This document shows positions 13,708-27,262 of a DNA stretch of 64,000 bases, one piece after another. The notes below the pieces were generated by a model. It had not been told where the DNA came from. It saw nothing but the letters and a program-made list of their open reading frames with translations, and searched no databases. The first letter of the stretch is position 1. The number at the start of each line of letters is the position of its first letter. The stretch is from Varanus komodoensis (taxonomy: Eukaryota; Chordata; Lepidosauria; Squamata; Varanidae). The stretch covers positions 30,045,444-30,109,443 of the forward strand of contig NW_025336481.1 of assembly GCF_004798865.1 (NCBI RefSeq), read 5' to 3'. The position numbers were made by a program, and so were the translations under genes.

Positions 13708-13973
13708 TATGATACAGCCAAATGTCTCACACTTTGAAAGATCACATTGAGCTGGATCCAGATTTAGGCAGAATAGACCTACTAAAATTGGTAAGATAGC
13801 GTTAAATCAATATTTACATATTTTATGTATTCCTAATCCTGGGAATCTATAGATTTGTTTATTACATTTATATACCACCCTTTCTCCTCTTGCAAGGAAC
13901 CCAAGGTGAATGATCTGTTGGTCAAATAAGCAAGGGAACTATACACTACGAGGCTGGACAGTAGCACATGGAA

Positions 13974-14216
13974 AGCCAGTGTGGTATAGTGGTTAAGAGC
14001 ATGGGACTGGGACTCAGGCGATCTGGGTTTTAGTCCCTATTCCACCATGGAGCCAACTGGGTGGCTTTTGGGCCAGTCACAGACTCTCAGCCCAACCTTC
14101 CTCACAGTGTTGTTGTTGTGGGGATAAGATGGAGGAGGAGAATGATGTAAGCTGTCTTGAGCCCTTTGTAGGAAAAAGGCAGGATATAAATCAATCAATC
14201 AATCAATCAATCAATC
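13974..14216 (+). mobile_element. tRNA-derived SINE (family A)
   Basis: Same landmarks as the copy at 9720-9972: gccagtgtggtatagtggttaagagcatgggactgg, ggagccaactgggtggc, cagtcacagactctcagcccaacc, ttgttgttgtgggga, aaaaaggcaggatataaat. The tail has grown into an ATCA repeat (about 14190-14216). No clear target-site duplication seen. Confidence 0.83.
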
Positions 14217-15226
14217 TTGAATGGAGCAGAAATTTTACTGTGACCCAAATAAGATGTCCATCCACTGACTTTCAGAAGGAGACCCCTCCCTCCCTCCTAT
14301 TTAGTTATTTAGTAACTATTGTGTGTGTGGGAGGGAGAATCATATGCATTATTGCATGAATATATTGGGGCATATTCTATCTAAGCCCACAAAGGATTGC
14401 AGTGTTGATCTGCTTACTTTAATAAGACTGGAGTCAATTCTACTTTGTAGCTTGTAAATCTTAGGTGATCTTTCTTCTGCTTTTCTCTCCCTGTCTTTTG
14501 GATGCACTCCATATGAACATCCAGCCTTTGGGATCAGCAACATAGCACATAGCTTTCTGATATTCATCAACCTGGTCAGTGTATGCTCAGATTCTCTAGG
14601 TTGTTGGCCACCTCATTTCATTGATACTACTGTTGCTACAGAAATTGTGTTATGGCCTTAACAGAGACCTGGCCTTATTTTGAACAGAACCTTTGTGGAG
14701 CACAGAGGTAGTTACATCCCATTTTACCTCTATTAAATTGCAAAATAATTGCACTCTCAGTGACTGGAAGTCCTGAACTTGGAGACTGATGATCATCCAG
14801 GGCAAGGTGGGAAGCCTAGAGGAGACAATCTTTGCCTCCCCATCTTGCAGATGATGGTTGATGGGATAGTGCTTCAAAGAGGGAGGAACTGAGGCTGGCA
14901 GAAACAAAGGAAAATTTGTATCCTGGCCTCTTCAGAGTCCTGTTGGTAAGGACCTTTGCTTTAACCCCACCCCTTAAGTTGCCTTAGGCAGTTCGCTGTA
15001 GCATACAGACTTGCCCTGTGCATGTTTCCTTGGAAGAACAACCGACTGAGTTCAACTGGTCTCTTTTCCAAATAAGCACGAGCAGTACTGCATCTTTCTT
15101 TCTGTAAAATAGAAATAGTGGCAATTTTTCACTGCAGGGTTCTTGCCAGCCTAAAGTACACAGATGTACTAGTGACTGATAAGCAAGAACAATAAATGTT
15201 ACTGCATTTTTTGCTCCTTTCTGCTA

Positions 15227-15282
15227 AGCCTTTCCTTTCCTTTCCTTTCCTTTCCTTTCCTTTCCTTTCCTTTCCTTTCCTT
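15227..15282. repeat. TTTCC pentanucleotide microsatellite
   Basis: About 11 uninterrupted units of TTTCC. Confidence 0.93.
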
Positions 15283-16539
15283 GTTGTCACCCATCTATAT
15301 ATCATATGGCCACATGTTTAATAGTTCAGCATTAAAAATGATTTGCTAAACCTACTGTTTGAGTCTTTCTCCAACCAAGCACATTTCCCCAAATTTTTAA
15401 TCGTATTTCTGAGGAACAAGACTAGACATGAATAAACAGCAAGGAGAGCTCTTTGGAAAGCTGGCACATGCAGCAATATACATTGCACAGAATCTAACAC
15501 TTCAGAATGTCATTCTGGTGGTGATGCTATTACGGTTATGTATTTGTTCATGGCAGAGTCAGGATATTCTTTTCAGTAATGTGCGTTAGATCAAAGAGCA
15601 ACTCAGAGATTGTGCTAACGTGCGTGTGCATACGCACATATTAATGAAACATTTTGACAGTTGTTACAGGCTGCTGTTGAGGGCAAAATCTAACAGCTGC
15701 ACATCTGGTGTTCCTGTTGTGGAATCAGAATATGTTACCATGTAATGCAGGTAGCTGTAATTATACAAAGGAAGAAACTGTTAGAAGGAAGCCTCTGTAA
15801 CAAGGTATGGGAGAGGCCGCATTGGGCCTTTTGTTCTTCAAAAGTTCCTTGAGGACTCAGACAGCAAGGCAAGGTTAATACTGCTTTTATTTACAAGTTC
15901 TCTCCAGTTACTTCACTGGGTACAGGTAGAATGAAAACCTTGCTTCTCTTCCTATGAAAGAAAGCCCTTCCATAAATTCCATCTCTGTGCTCACAACTCA
16001 ATGTTTTTTCCTGTTTGTCTTTTTCTTCCTGGGTTTTGTTTGTTAGTTGTTTTCAGTGGATTTTTATGGTGCAATCCGATGCAAGTTTAGGCAGAAAAAA
16101 CACCTACAACTCTCAGCATGGCAGGTTGGGACTTGGTGGGAGCTGTGTACCTTTTTGGTCTAAGTTTCATAGGACTGTACATTTAGAAGTTCACAGCCTG
16201 AAGAAAGGGGACACCATTTACGCCATTCCATTCCACTAGTATGTTTCATTCATAGATGTGTCTGGATCATCTGTTAACTTTCCTGAGTCATTAACTGAAA
16301 CATCTTAGGAGGTTTCTCTGGAGGACAAACTACACATTACACTAATTGCAGAGCTGAAGCTTTATTTTATTTACTCCAATTTAAACACATATGACTTCAC
16401 TTTGAATTGGAACCACCATGCTTCAGGAGAGGATGATTAAATTTCCACTCTTCACTCCATACACAAATTTAAACCAGTAGCACAAGTTTCAAATTGAAAG
16501 GACTTAAGTGCCACAGAAATTAAACAATTTTTACCTGGC

Positions 16540-16820
16540 ACTGAAAAGACCACAGTGAAGGTGACTGGCAAGACTCTCTGGGGAAGACATTCCCTGCTGG
16601 GATGCCACCATTGAAAAGGCCTTCTTATTAGTAGTCATCTACCTCAGGACATGCACTGAAGGGTCTCTGATGTTGATCTTAGACTCCCAACAGGTATACA
16701 TGGAAGGATATTCTCTTTCAAGTAACCTGACCTCAAACTTTTTAGTGCTTGTACATGCTTCAATTTGTGCTTGGAAAGAGAATGGCAGCCAATAGAGATC
16801 ATAAAGCAGACCATAAAGGT
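16540..16820 (-). mobile_element. L2-type LINE fragment
   Basis: gctgggatgccaccattgaaaaggccttctt, acctgacctcaaactttttagtgctt and agagaatggcagccaatagagatcat follow the L2 series in reverse. Confidence 0.58.
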
Positions 16821-16844
16821 AAATGATGACATTTACTCACATTT

Positions 16845-17065
16845 AATTTCAATAAAATTTATTACATAGATAAATCCCAGCTAGAAAGCGACACAATACC
16901 TAATCCACAAAATAGCCAGTGGATTTATTCTTTCTGTACAGAAATTAGTGGAAAGACCTTTGGGGAAGAGTTCCACTAAAAGGCCATCTCACTTGCTTCA
17001 TCTCGGGTAGCAAAGACACCAAAAACAGTGTCTCTGAGGAAGGTCAGAGGACAAGAGGACAGGGG
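16845..17065 (-). mobile_element. L2-type LINE fragment
   Basis: aaaatttattacatagataaat is tail-like, and ttggggaagagttccactaaaaggccatctcac matches the 'gttccac...aaggccc' L2 landmark in reverse. It abuts a SINE at 17066. Confidence 0.5.
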
Positions 17066-17222
17066 CACAGCTTGGTAGTAAAGTACATGCTGTGCACACA
17101 GGGGATCCCAAGCTCTGTCCCAGGAAGCATTGAAAGACTGACAGAGCTGCTGCCTGTCAGTGTTGACGACAGTGGACTGCATGGATCAGTGATCTGACTC
17201 AATATAAGGCAGCTTCCGTTAT
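17066..17222 (+). mobile_element. tRNA-derived SINE (family B)
   Basis: cacagcttggtagtaaagtacatgctgtgcacacaggggatcccaagctc, ctgcctgtcagtgttgac and ggatcagtgatctgactcaatataaggcagcttccg follow a squamate SINE with box-B core gg.tcccaggttcaa. Nearly complete, diverged. Confidence 0.62.
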
Positions 17223-17264
17223 TCCTATCTCAGCGCATGAGCAACCTGAAGTAGGAGAAAGATT

Positions 17265-17510
17265 CTATTATTTATTCATTGAAAATATTTCTACACCAGT
17301 AGTCATGTAAACAATATCCAGGTGGTATACAGCAACAAAACTATGCCACAACTACTCAATATATACACCATACAAGTAAAATATAGTTAAAGATAACAAG
17401 TGGCCATCAAAAAACAAAAAAATCCAGATGACAGGCATCACAAATCATCTGGTGTCAAAGCAAATGAAAATATCTTCAACATGCTTCTGAACTGCATCAG
17501 AGTTTCCATG
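17265..17510 (-). mobile_element. L2-type LINE tail fragment
   Basis: ttatttattcattgaaaatatttctacacc, ccaggtggtatacagcaac and the AT-rich CAATA/AAGTA words resemble L2 3' ends in reverse. Confidence 0.48.
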
Positions 17511-17524
17511 TTTTAGTTTTATTT

Positions 17525-18300
17525 CTCAGGGGGTATAATCTGATGGATTCTGAGCTAGCAGTGACAGAGAAGGAAAGGCATCCTAGGGTCCTAGTGAAGA
17601 GCTCAATTAAAATGTTGAACCAATACATGGGTGCTGAGAAAAAGGCAAATTCCACATTAGGCATAATTGGGGAAGGAATTGCAAATAGAACTGCTGATGC
17701 CACACTCCCCTTATCCTATCTATGGTGTGAGAACAAAGAATGATGTGTGCAGTTCTGCTTCTGCACCTCGAAAAAGGATATTGTAGAGTTGGAAACAGTT
17801 CCGAAAAGGACAACAGGGGGCTGGAACAGTTTGCAATAGTTGAGGATTATTTAGTTTAGAAAACAGGTAAGAAAGTGGAGACAGGATAGAGCTGCCAAGA
17901 ATCATTCATAGTATAAAAAATTGGATAGGGAGACTTTTTCTCCCTCTCATGTAACACTAGAACCCAGGGCCATCCATTGAAGCTGATTGGTGGGAGATTC
18001 AAGACAGCTAAAAGGAAGTACTTCTTTATGCAGTTTGTAGACGAATTATGGAAACCCATGGATGTAGCAAATGGCCACACATTTTGAAGGCTTAAAAAGG
18101 GGATTGGACACATAGCTATGTGCTTCCTTTTGTATCAAAGGCAATATGTCTGTGCATACTAGCTGCTGGGGAGCTTGGGCAAGAGACTGCTGTTGCAGTC
18201 ATATCCTACTTGTGGGATCATGTGGACAGCTAGACAGCCACTGTGTGGACAGATTGCTGTACTGGTTAGGGCACTGGTCTGGCTCAGCAGGGCTCTTTTT
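17525..18300 (+). mobile_element. CR1/L3-type LINE 3' part
   Basis: Plus-strand reading gives DSELAVTEKERHPRVLV..SIKML, KKANSTLGIIGEGIANRTADA, then ggggagactttttctccctc, aagctgattggtgggagattcaagacagctaaaaggaagtacttcttta, a 'gctgctgggg' block and a 3' end of ctggctcagcagggctctt. This is the same family as 42648-43803, in the opposite orientation. Confidence 0.75.
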
Positions 18301-18900
18301 TAGGAGGTAGGATATTCCAGACAGTGGCCACTGCGGTAATAAAGGCCATCTATCTAGTTATACCAGACTGATAGCTGTAGGATGTGCAACAACCAGGAGG
18401 ACATTTGAAGATGGATGCAGGAAAGTGGACAGGTCCATATGGGAGAAGCTCAGATCCCAAGTCAAGTAGGGATTTAACGAGAAGACTCATGCATAAATTG
18501 TGCTTGGAAATGGACCAGAAGCTAATGGAATATTTCACACTTTAACAAGATGTGTTTCCATTTCCTAGTGGCTGTCTTATGAACTACCACAGTTTCCAGG
18601 CAGTCTTCCAAGTCATTCTGACATTAAATACAATAGAGTATTCTAATCTGGAAGTTACCAGAGCATGCCAAAGATAACTGTAGCCAGATGATATCTATCT
18701 AGGATGGGTTACAGCTGGAACATCAACTTAGCTGTTGAAAGAATTTTGTGTCACTTGGGTCCCTGATCCAATGCAGATGGCCAGGTCTCCTCTTTCACAG
18801 AGTATAGTCCTTTGAAGAACTACCAGAATATTGTCTTCCAGTTTGAAAGCATGTACAGAACAAGTCCAGTTTAAAGCTAAAGAACCCTCAGAAGAAAGAA
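18301..18900 (-). mobile_element. L2-type LINE fragment
   Basis: taggatattccagacagtggccactgcggtaataaaggcc, ggacaggtccatatgggagaagctcagatcccaagt, atggaccagaagctaatggaa and aatacaatagagtattctaatctgg match L2 in reverse. It abuts the 3' end of a CR1-type element at 18300. Confidence 0.6.
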
Positions 18901-20888
18901 CTGGGTCTTGAAATTACCAATTATCAGCACTTGGACAACAGATTGGACAGAGATGGCCTGGCCATAGTTTTTGACTATGTTGTGATATTTTACAAATTAA
19001 ATTATATTAATTAACTCTCAACTTGCATCTGTCTATTGTCTGCCTGCCTGCCTGCTTGTCTATCAGCACAAGAAAATTTTATGTAAATTTGTATTATCTT
19101 TCCTCTTTTTTCCTGGGTGATATATATACCCTCTTTTTCATAAGTGGCCATCCTTCCCCTAGTCTGCAAAGCCGGTCCTTTATGGGGATGACAACTTCAT
19201 CTAGAACAAACTGAGCATCATGTCCCTGGATACGTGAGCCCATCATCTTGTACGAGCCAAGCCTCCATATACAGCCTGACATCCAGAAGAGCACATGGTT
19301 ATAAACTTGGCTGTAAGATGATTTTGCATAAATTTTCTTTTCAAGTGCACCCTCCTGTTTTTAAGACTTCAGGCAGTGGCCCTAAACATCAGGCTTGAGA
19401 TCACCTTAATTTCTTAGAAACATAAAAAATATCTAAACAAGGGAAGACCTTTGTGCACATTATAAGCTTGTCCATTACATTTTGAACACAGCTTTGTGCT
19501 CATAAAAGATATTTACTCTCCAGATTCTGTGGCATCTGTTTCAGTTTATATCTTTAGGCTACTATCTCTGCTTCTCCCCTGCTATGAGAAGTGCTAGCAG
19601 GAAAATCTGATTGACATGCAGTCACCTGGTCACTGGGCAAACTATGTGTTCCATCCCAATATTTTCTGCAAGTGGGAACAATCTTAACAGCTGCACAATA
19701 AGCTAACTAAGCTTTTATTATTTGGGACCAGGGGGTGCCAATTCTGGTTGCATATGGCTGATAGCAATGAAAGCCACAGTACACACACATGAATGCCAAC
19801 ACTACTGATTTCTGTACTGGCATACATGTCGGGGCTGACATTTATCAAGCAGCCTCTGTTTCAGAAGATGCTTTCAGGGCTGTTTTTTAATCCCAGCAAT
19901 AGCACCGTTGCCAGTTCTGCACTTAGAGAAATAGGTCAGTGGAAGCTGTCTTGCCTGGGGTCCCAGTTTTCTTTGAACAGCCATGAAACAGGAACTGTCT
20001 TCAAAGAAGGCAAAATATAGCAAAATCTGCACCAAAAGGATCAAATAGGTCACGGGAAAGCTGCTTCTCTAGGTCTGGGAAGAGTTCAGCAATGGAAGTG
20101 TCATACTGTGATCCCTGAATTCAGGAAAATAGCAAAAACGTACAAACAAAGCAGGCAGTTTTGCTTCCAGGACCCAAAATGTAGGTTTGCCAAAGAGTAC
20201 AAATATTGGCTTGTAATCCAGTGGATTCTATGTACTGATGGCCAGGATGCTACTGCCAGAAAGGAGGAGACCTGCAGTTTCTCATGTGCCTCCCACTCAT
20301 ATTATCCAGAAGATTAGGGGACCCTCCAGAATAGTTTTGGAGGAAGCGAATGGATACAGGGGCAACAGAAGGAAGATCTTATTAAATGTACCATGGTTAA
20401 TCTTGACATAAGGGAAAGCAAGACAGCCGTTTCGTGTGGCCAAAAATGGCAGAGGCAACGAGCTGCAAGACAGAGCAGTGTGGACCATTCAATCTGCCTT
20501 ACAACCACTAGTTAGGCTAAGGTCATCAGGTGGAGTGGAGGGTGTCCTCACACTAGCTCACATTAAAATCTGATGTCAGTCTGGGGTTTTGTGCATGGAA
20601 CTTGGGGTGGGGTTTTGTGCATCTTGTCCTTATTATGCAGGAAATGTACAACCTTGCCTAATATTTCATCCAAAATGTTCCTACCCTTAAGGAAAGTTTC
20701 TCTGTTGATCAACAGGGTCTGTTGTTAAACAGAGCCTGCCTACTACAACGTACCAGCTGCTGGGAGAATCCTATAGTGCTCATGTTCCATCATAGGCAGC
20801 TGGTTGACTACTGTGGGGAATAAAACTAGACCTTTGCTGTGAACCAGAAGAATTCTTCTTAAATATTAATATTCTAAGAGGTATCTAC
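18901..20888. other. No gene recognised; intergenic
   Basis: No repeat or coding signal that I can name. Confidence 0.55.
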
Positions 20889-21345
20889 ATTTATTTATTT
20901 ATTCAATTTATGTGCCACCTGATTAGCCATAGGCTTTCTGGGCAGCTTACATATAAACAGCACCACAATACAATACAATACAGTAAAATCATCAAACACA
21001 GTAAAACCAATAATAATAGCGAAATCAATAATGACCAACCACAAAAAATAAACAATAGTAATAGTAACAAAAAAGATAAATTAAATAATGTAAGTTAAAT
21101 AAATGAATTGGGAAGGAGTTACAATATGAACCTAATTAAACAAGCAATAATACAAAAGTAAACACAATTATATACAATCCATAAAATAGTTAAATCATGG
21201 AATTATAAAATTATGGAATAATAAAATGGTAGCAGCAATTAATATTAACCTCAAAACCATCCATTCAAATCAACAGACCCCAACAGATTCACCTTCCAGA
21301 GTGCCTGCAAAACAAGAACATCTTCAGCTGGTGTTTAAAAGACTA
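20889..21345 (-). mobile_element. L2-type LINE 3' end next to the CA/GA repeat
   Basis: ttatttatttattcaatttatgtgccacctgattagcc...tctgggcagcttacata, many short CAATA/AATAG words, then ttcaccttccagagtgcctgcaaaacaagaacatcttcagctggtgtttaaaagac match L2 in reverse. Confidence 0.68.
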
Positions 21346-21348
21346 TAG

Positions 21349-21440
<92 letters not shown>

Positions 21441-21540
21441 NNNNNNNNNNNNNNNNNNNNNNNNNNNNNNNNNNNNNNNNNNNNNNNNNNNNNNNNNNNN
21501 NNNNNNNNNNNNNNNNNNNNNNNNNNNNNNNNNNNNNNNN

Positions 21541-21575
<35 letters not shown>
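21349..21575. repeat. Compound CA/GA microsatellite around the gap
   Basis: CA repeat at about 21350-21391 changes to GA repeat at 21392-21439; GA resumes at 21541-21575 after the gap. The flanking word gactata occurs on both sides (about 21340 and 21573), so the repeat could sit in a small duplication. Confidence 0.9.
21441..21540. other. Assembly gap (100 N)
   Basis: Exactly 100 N, the usual placeholder for a gap of unknown size, lying inside a GA repeat. The real length is not known. Confidence 0.97.
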
Positions 21576-21577
<2 letters not shown>

Positions 21578-24500
21578 ATACAGGGGATGGTGATCCTCTT
21601 GGATAATATTGCATCCACATCTGAGATCATTTGAGACTCTTCCCCATTTCTGGTCTCTGCTTGCAAGAGAGATAGCCTGGCACCCAGCCCCTTCCTGGCA
21701 AGTAGCAACAATGAAAGGGAGGCAGCGCTCATATGCCTTTCTCAGTCCTGTTTGCTTCACGGGCACCAGGTTATGGCTGCCTCTCTGGCAAGTGTGAGCA
21801 AGAATAGGGGCCAATGGTAATTTCCCCAGTTGATTTCCCACTCTTGCCCCAAAGAACATCTTCAGGGCAGGAAGCAAGCAGAGTAGGGGCACCTCCGATA
21901 GCCATGCAAACTGACAACTATCCATGGCCTTGGTACTACAAAGAACTGTGTTGTCTGAACCAGTCAAGCCATTGTGATACTGAAAACTGGGGAAAAGACC
22001 ATGTTTCTGTCATGATTTCTAAAAATCAAGTATGTCTCACTGAAATACCATGACATGGTTCAGATAGCATGACAGAGCAACAATGGTAAAAAAAAACCCA
22101 CTGTGACCTGTTTTGTGGTATGAACTGTATGCCCACTGTTGATGGCATAAACCTAGGTGTTACTGCTGCCCCTTTGCAGTAACAGTTCTGCTTCAAAGCA
22201 GGCCAAGTTGTAGCAGGTCCCCCCCCCCCACCCACCAGTTTTTCAACTCTTGTATATACATTCTCTTTTCTGAACTAATTGCTGAATTTCTTATCTCATC
22301 AATTGGCTCAGTGGAGGGATTTAGTGAGTGAGCTAATGCCTTAGAGCTTGGATGGTTCAGCAAGGGATTTGCTAAAGAAGCAAATCTTCTACAAGGATGT
22401 TGTAAAGCAAATTCAAGGGAAGTTGCTCCAGGTAACCAGGCAGAAAGTTATGTGTGGAAAGGGGCTATGCTCCAGTCATATTCCTAATGACAGTTGGGAA
22501 AGACAGCATACATGGTAGGTTTTTTCTGATCAATTACACCTCCAATATCCATTACCTGTTTCCAGAGTTTCCCTTAATATGATGCAGAGGTTTGCAGACA
22601 TGATCTGTCTATTGTCAGTCTTCACTTCTGGCTTAGATATTGTCATAGTGATTTCTTGGAAAGATGGCATTTGTCTCTCTTCTATCTGTCACACTTAGCA
22701 GAACAATGTTTCCTATTGATTTGTAGGAGCAAAACCACTCACTTTGTCTAGACATGACATTTACTATTATCTCTTTGCAAAACATGGTGATCTAAGAGCA
22801 ATGGAAAGAAGACTCCAGTATTGATTAAAACGAACTGGATTCATTAAAAATGCCACTGACATTTCCAGTGAACTGTGACATTCCTTTCTTTAGCATTAAA
22901 CAACATAGCCATTTCAGTGTTGCGGTTCTTGCTATATAGTAGCTCCATGTCTTAGAAACATGGCTTAGTTTTTGCTTGCTTCTTTGTATCTGTATGGCTG
23001 GAGGCAGTTATTATAACCCAGCTCTGATATGGTGTCCCTTTGGTAGATTAGGAGAGAGAACAAGAATGGGGCAAACAAAATTTAATTAGTGGCATTACAA
23101 TGGTTTTCTGTGCTGCTAAGAATTCCAGAGATGAAGTGTAGAGAACATGAGAATGAACTGGAGAAGGCTTCTCTGCATCACCCCGATGCCAGCAATGTCA
23201 TGACAACACTTTGCACCTAATATTTCTTAGCAATATTGTGTAAAGGGATTTCAGTGCTTCCTATTGACCAGATTTGCACATTGCCTTAAAGTTGAAGGTA
23301 GGCAACTGATGGCCTTCCAGTTTTGGCCTTCTGCTGCCGTGACCAGCTCAGAGGAAACTGGCTTCATGGTGGGTGTAAACTAATGATGATTGTTCAACCA
23401 CCTTTCCTGGCCCCTGCTCGCTGCCTACCATTGAAAGAAATGCATGGCAGCAGGATGGTGGTGACTCTCGCATGCATTGCAAGAGAGTGACACTTTTAAT
23501 GTACACTGCCTGCCGGGGTGAGAGGCTTAGACTTGCTTTTTCTCCACCTGGTCACTCCGCCAGGGGCTTTTGTAAGTACTTTGGGGAGAATATTCCAATG
23601 CAAGTCAGTAATACAGGCAGCCTAGCTTAGCAACAAACAAGCATTGCCACTTCTGGTTCAGGAGGATGGAACACTAGCTGGCTTCTGCCATCACCCATTC
23701 TCCCTGCTCTCTGTGAGGACTGCCTCACACTGCCTAAGTGAAGAACAAACACACCAGGGCAGAAGATACATTACGAATGCATTGGCAGGGCTTCATCCTA
23801 GAGCAAAATATTTTTAAGACAATAAGTGGTGGAAGGACATCTAACCCAGCAAAAGTAGAACCCAGGATGTCTGAGCTTACAATTATCCCACAGTCTTAAT
23901 TCTGAAGCTTGGTTCGGCTCAGACCCATTTTTGACTACAGCATGTTTTTAGTTACTTGACCGGGGAAAGTAAACTTTTCAAATCATTCACTTTTCTTTCA
24001 TTAACTAAAGCATGGAAATCTGCTTTAAAAAAAAAAAAAAGAGTACATTTCAAAGTGTGCCCCCTGTCCAAAATATACATTTTTTCTAACAAATGCAAGT
24101 GCATGTGGACTTTCTTGAGTGGAATATGTGGAATTGTTGAAAAAAGTGCACCTGTCTTTCCCTCCAGACGCAAATGGGGCTAGTTCATATAACTCGCCAA
24201 GTCAAACGATATTCTTGTATTTCCCTAATCTACATCAATGGAGCTCTCTTTCAGCAGGTGGGGGCCTCTGGTGGCCAAAGTGTTCTCCAATCTGCAGATC
24301 TCTTTTCACAGATGGAGCAGGACCTATGTTGCTCCCTAAGGCCCCTCAGTCTGCTTCCAGGTACGCATAGCAAGGCTCCTGAACAAATAAATCATATATT
24401 AGAAAAAGCTGGCTTTCATTTTTCAGAAGGTGACATCTACCAAAGAATTCCACACAACAAAAACACCCTGGGCCTTTCTACTTTTTTTGTTCAGAAACCT

Positions 24501-26592
24501 TATTTATTTTTCAATGTCAAGTTAAAAATTCTCAGTTTTCCAAGTAATGCTCCAAAGTGCTTTGACCCCAACTGAGTTGGTTAAGAACAGCCTGTGTTTA
24601 GAAATTTTCAGATGAAAACCTGTTCTGATATTAAAGCTAAATGAATTTGCTGTCAAAACCTAAGGTTTGATTTGCAAGCTGAGTAATGCTGTATGGAAGG
24701 AAAAGCTATTCTTTTCTTCTTCTTCTTCTTTTACTAAATAAGAATCAAGTGAATTGTATATAATCATATATTCTAGAAGAGAATATAAGAGAAATTAGTT
24801 AAAATGTGAAAGTGAACTTTACCCCAAAGAAAGCCTTCCCACAATTGCATATTCTGGGTATAAAGTTGGAGGTGGCAAAGTACAAAGATAATATCATTGT
24901 ATCATTACAGGTGGTCAAAGAATTTTAGATATTTGTGATATTTCCATCCACAAGAAGCCTTGTTTCCATTACGGAACAATAAAAACTCTCTTGCATCTTT
25001 TATACTGCTTTGCATTCAGAACTAAATTAATGTTGGTTGCTAACTAGATCATCCCAGATTGAGTCTATGCTTCCCACTATTCTGTACTGAATAATGAAAG
25101 CTTAATGGTTTTCTTTGGCCTTTTTTTGGTTTGTATTTTATTGGTTTGTTCTTTTGATTTTACGTCTGTGTTAGGTGGAGGCTGCCCAGGCTGAATATTT
25201 GTTATTGTTGTTCATGAATTGCCTTAAATGTTGCTGTTGTATTATAATATGGGATTTGAAGATCTAAGCTGCAGATTGGCGGAGGCTTTTGCCCTAAAAG
25301 ATACCCTAGAAATATTTTAAATCAATCAATGTGTTGTAATATTAAACGCCCAGAAATAGGTCCAGATGAATACAGTGAAACTTTCTAATGAATAGACATT
25401 CCTAGGATTGCACAGCAAGAATTGCTATTTTTGGTCTTCCTTTCAAAGCACAGCCTTGAGCTATTCCTTTACTCTACCACCCCCCTCCCTGCCCTTGTTC
25501 CCTTCATGTCTTTCTTTTAAATGTGTATGTTATGTGGCCTTCCCCAACCTAGACCCCATCAGTTGGATTGCACAGCAGCTTTCATCAGTCCAGTGGCCAT
25601 AGCCTAATCCATTTGAAGGGCCCCAGATGGAAACAAGCTGACCTAAATAAGCATAAAGTCTTTGTTGCATTCTGGTGGATGTTTTTATGGGTATAATGTG
25701 CCAGATAAGCAATAATGACTTTGTAGCCTCCTCTATTAGCATCAAGTGATATATGGAATTATGTCCTTTTCTCAAACAGTCCAAAGCCTTGTTAAAAATG
25801 AGGAAGAACTCTCAAATTTCCTTTGTACCACTTTATATTTTGTTTTAAATCATTTTAAACAGCATCCAGTTTTACTGGAACTTTTCTGTTATGTTCTTTC
25901 TTATAATTGTACATGGGCTTCCCCAGCCTGGTGCCCTCCAGATGTTTCAGACTACAGTTAGCAACATTTCTGACCACTAGTTCTGTTGGGAAAGTTTGCT
26001 GCTAAGATGTTGCCCCTCCATCACATTGGACTCCAGATTATTACTGCAAATGGCTTGAATGAACCAGCTGGATCTGTACAGTTGATTTATGCTATTTCCT
26101 GGAAGTATCTTGTTGCCTAATTCCAGTTTAGTGTCACAATCATTTGGAGGATGACATCTGGACCCAATTTCATAGGCTTCCAGCACCATAGAAGCTATAT
26201 CTTGAACCTATATTTTACAATGGATTTAAAAAGATAATTGAAGAGGATATTACATTTCTGCTTCTGAAGTAGGCCAACCATTCCAACTAGGTCAACATCT
26301 TGAAAAGAGTATAAATCACAGATTATTGTCAGGAAAGTTAACTTGATATGCATTTTTTTAAAGAGAAGAGCACAGGAATTAAGGGAAACACACTTAAAGA
26401 ATGTACTTTTATCTTAAATACATGTATTCCTCTTGAAATTTTCTGAGCTATTGAAAAATTTAGTGATTACAGAAAGGACAACAAAAGTGGAGGGGGGGAG
26501 TTTGCACTTTGTCCAAAAGATTAATTTCTACAAACTTTGTTGTGGATTTTAAAATGATAATTTCTTGGAATAACTCTCTCACTTGAACCAAT
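21576..26592. other. No gene recognised; intergenic
   Basis: The 133-residue frame at 24174-24575 shows no domain or compositional sign of coding. Short patches at 23295-23340, 25540-25580 and 25920-25960 (ccttccccaacct, ccctccagatgtttcagactac) resemble a common amniote repeat I cannot name. Confidence 0.55.
24712..24731. repeat. TTC trinucleotide run
   Basis: About six TTC units. Confidence 0.8.
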
Positions 26593-27060
26593 AGAATTTA
26601 TTTATTTACTGAAGGATTTTCTGTGCTTGACATCCCCAGTTTCCCAAGTAGTTTACATAAAATACATAGATTAAAATATAAAACTAATATAATATTTTAA
26701 AATAAATAGCTTGAACATATTACTACAAATGCTGTAAAACAGAACATCCAATGATGGGGAAAGTTAAAGGGAGCAAATGCATTTTTAATAGTCTTTGAAA
26801 CTCAGCACAGTTTGCAGCTTTCCAGCCACAGGTGGGAAAGTGTTCCAAAGTGGGAGCTACTATTGAGAAGATCAGCTTGTGTGTTGTTATCGAACAACCT
26901 ATTGTTGGTCATGGAACAACCTATATGGCCTTCTCAAAAAATCTTTATGTTCACTCTGGTGCATGTAGAGATAAGTGTCAGCTAGGAATTGTTTGGGGCT
27001 TTGAACATTAACAACAAACTTATAACATGGCTTAACATTATAATGATGAAAACATTTGTG
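26593..27060 (-). mobile_element. L2-type LINE 3' end
   Basis: atttatttatttactgaaggatt..., agtttcccaagtagtttacataaaatacat, gtgggaaagtgttccaaagtgggagc.actattgagaag and tgtcagctaggaattgtttggggctttgaacatta follow L2 order in reverse, well diverged. Confidence 0.6.
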
Positions 27061-27262
27061 TTGCTTCAACAAAAATAAACACATTTCCTTAATAGCTGTA
27101 CCAGTGACCTGCAACAAATATGAGTTAAACAATAATAAGACAAAAAATCATAAAATTCAACAGCTATCCAGGGAGCTCTGTCACCACTCTGATTTGGAAC
27201 ATGACTTCCTTCTTCTCAGGTTGTTCAGAATGTTGCCATATGTATCTACAATTATATATGAG

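Larger units (their letters stand above)
13708..16539. other. Intergenic; short LINE tail, SINE, TTTCC repeat, otherwise unrecognised
   Basis: A tail-like stretch at 13853-13915 (tttatataccaccctttctcc...aacccaaggtg) is probably an L2 end in reverse. Besides the SINE at 13974 and the TTTCC repeat, nothing is assigned. Confidence 0.55.

Noticed and set aside
21335-21967. A 210-residue minus-strand frame, the longest in the window
   Set aside because: It reads through the 100-N gap and the CA/GA repeat, giving SLSLSL and VCVCVC runs. No real protein is supported.
24174-24575. A 133-residue plus-strand frame
   Set aside because: Overlaps other frames, lacks motifs and sits in unremarkable intergenic DNA.
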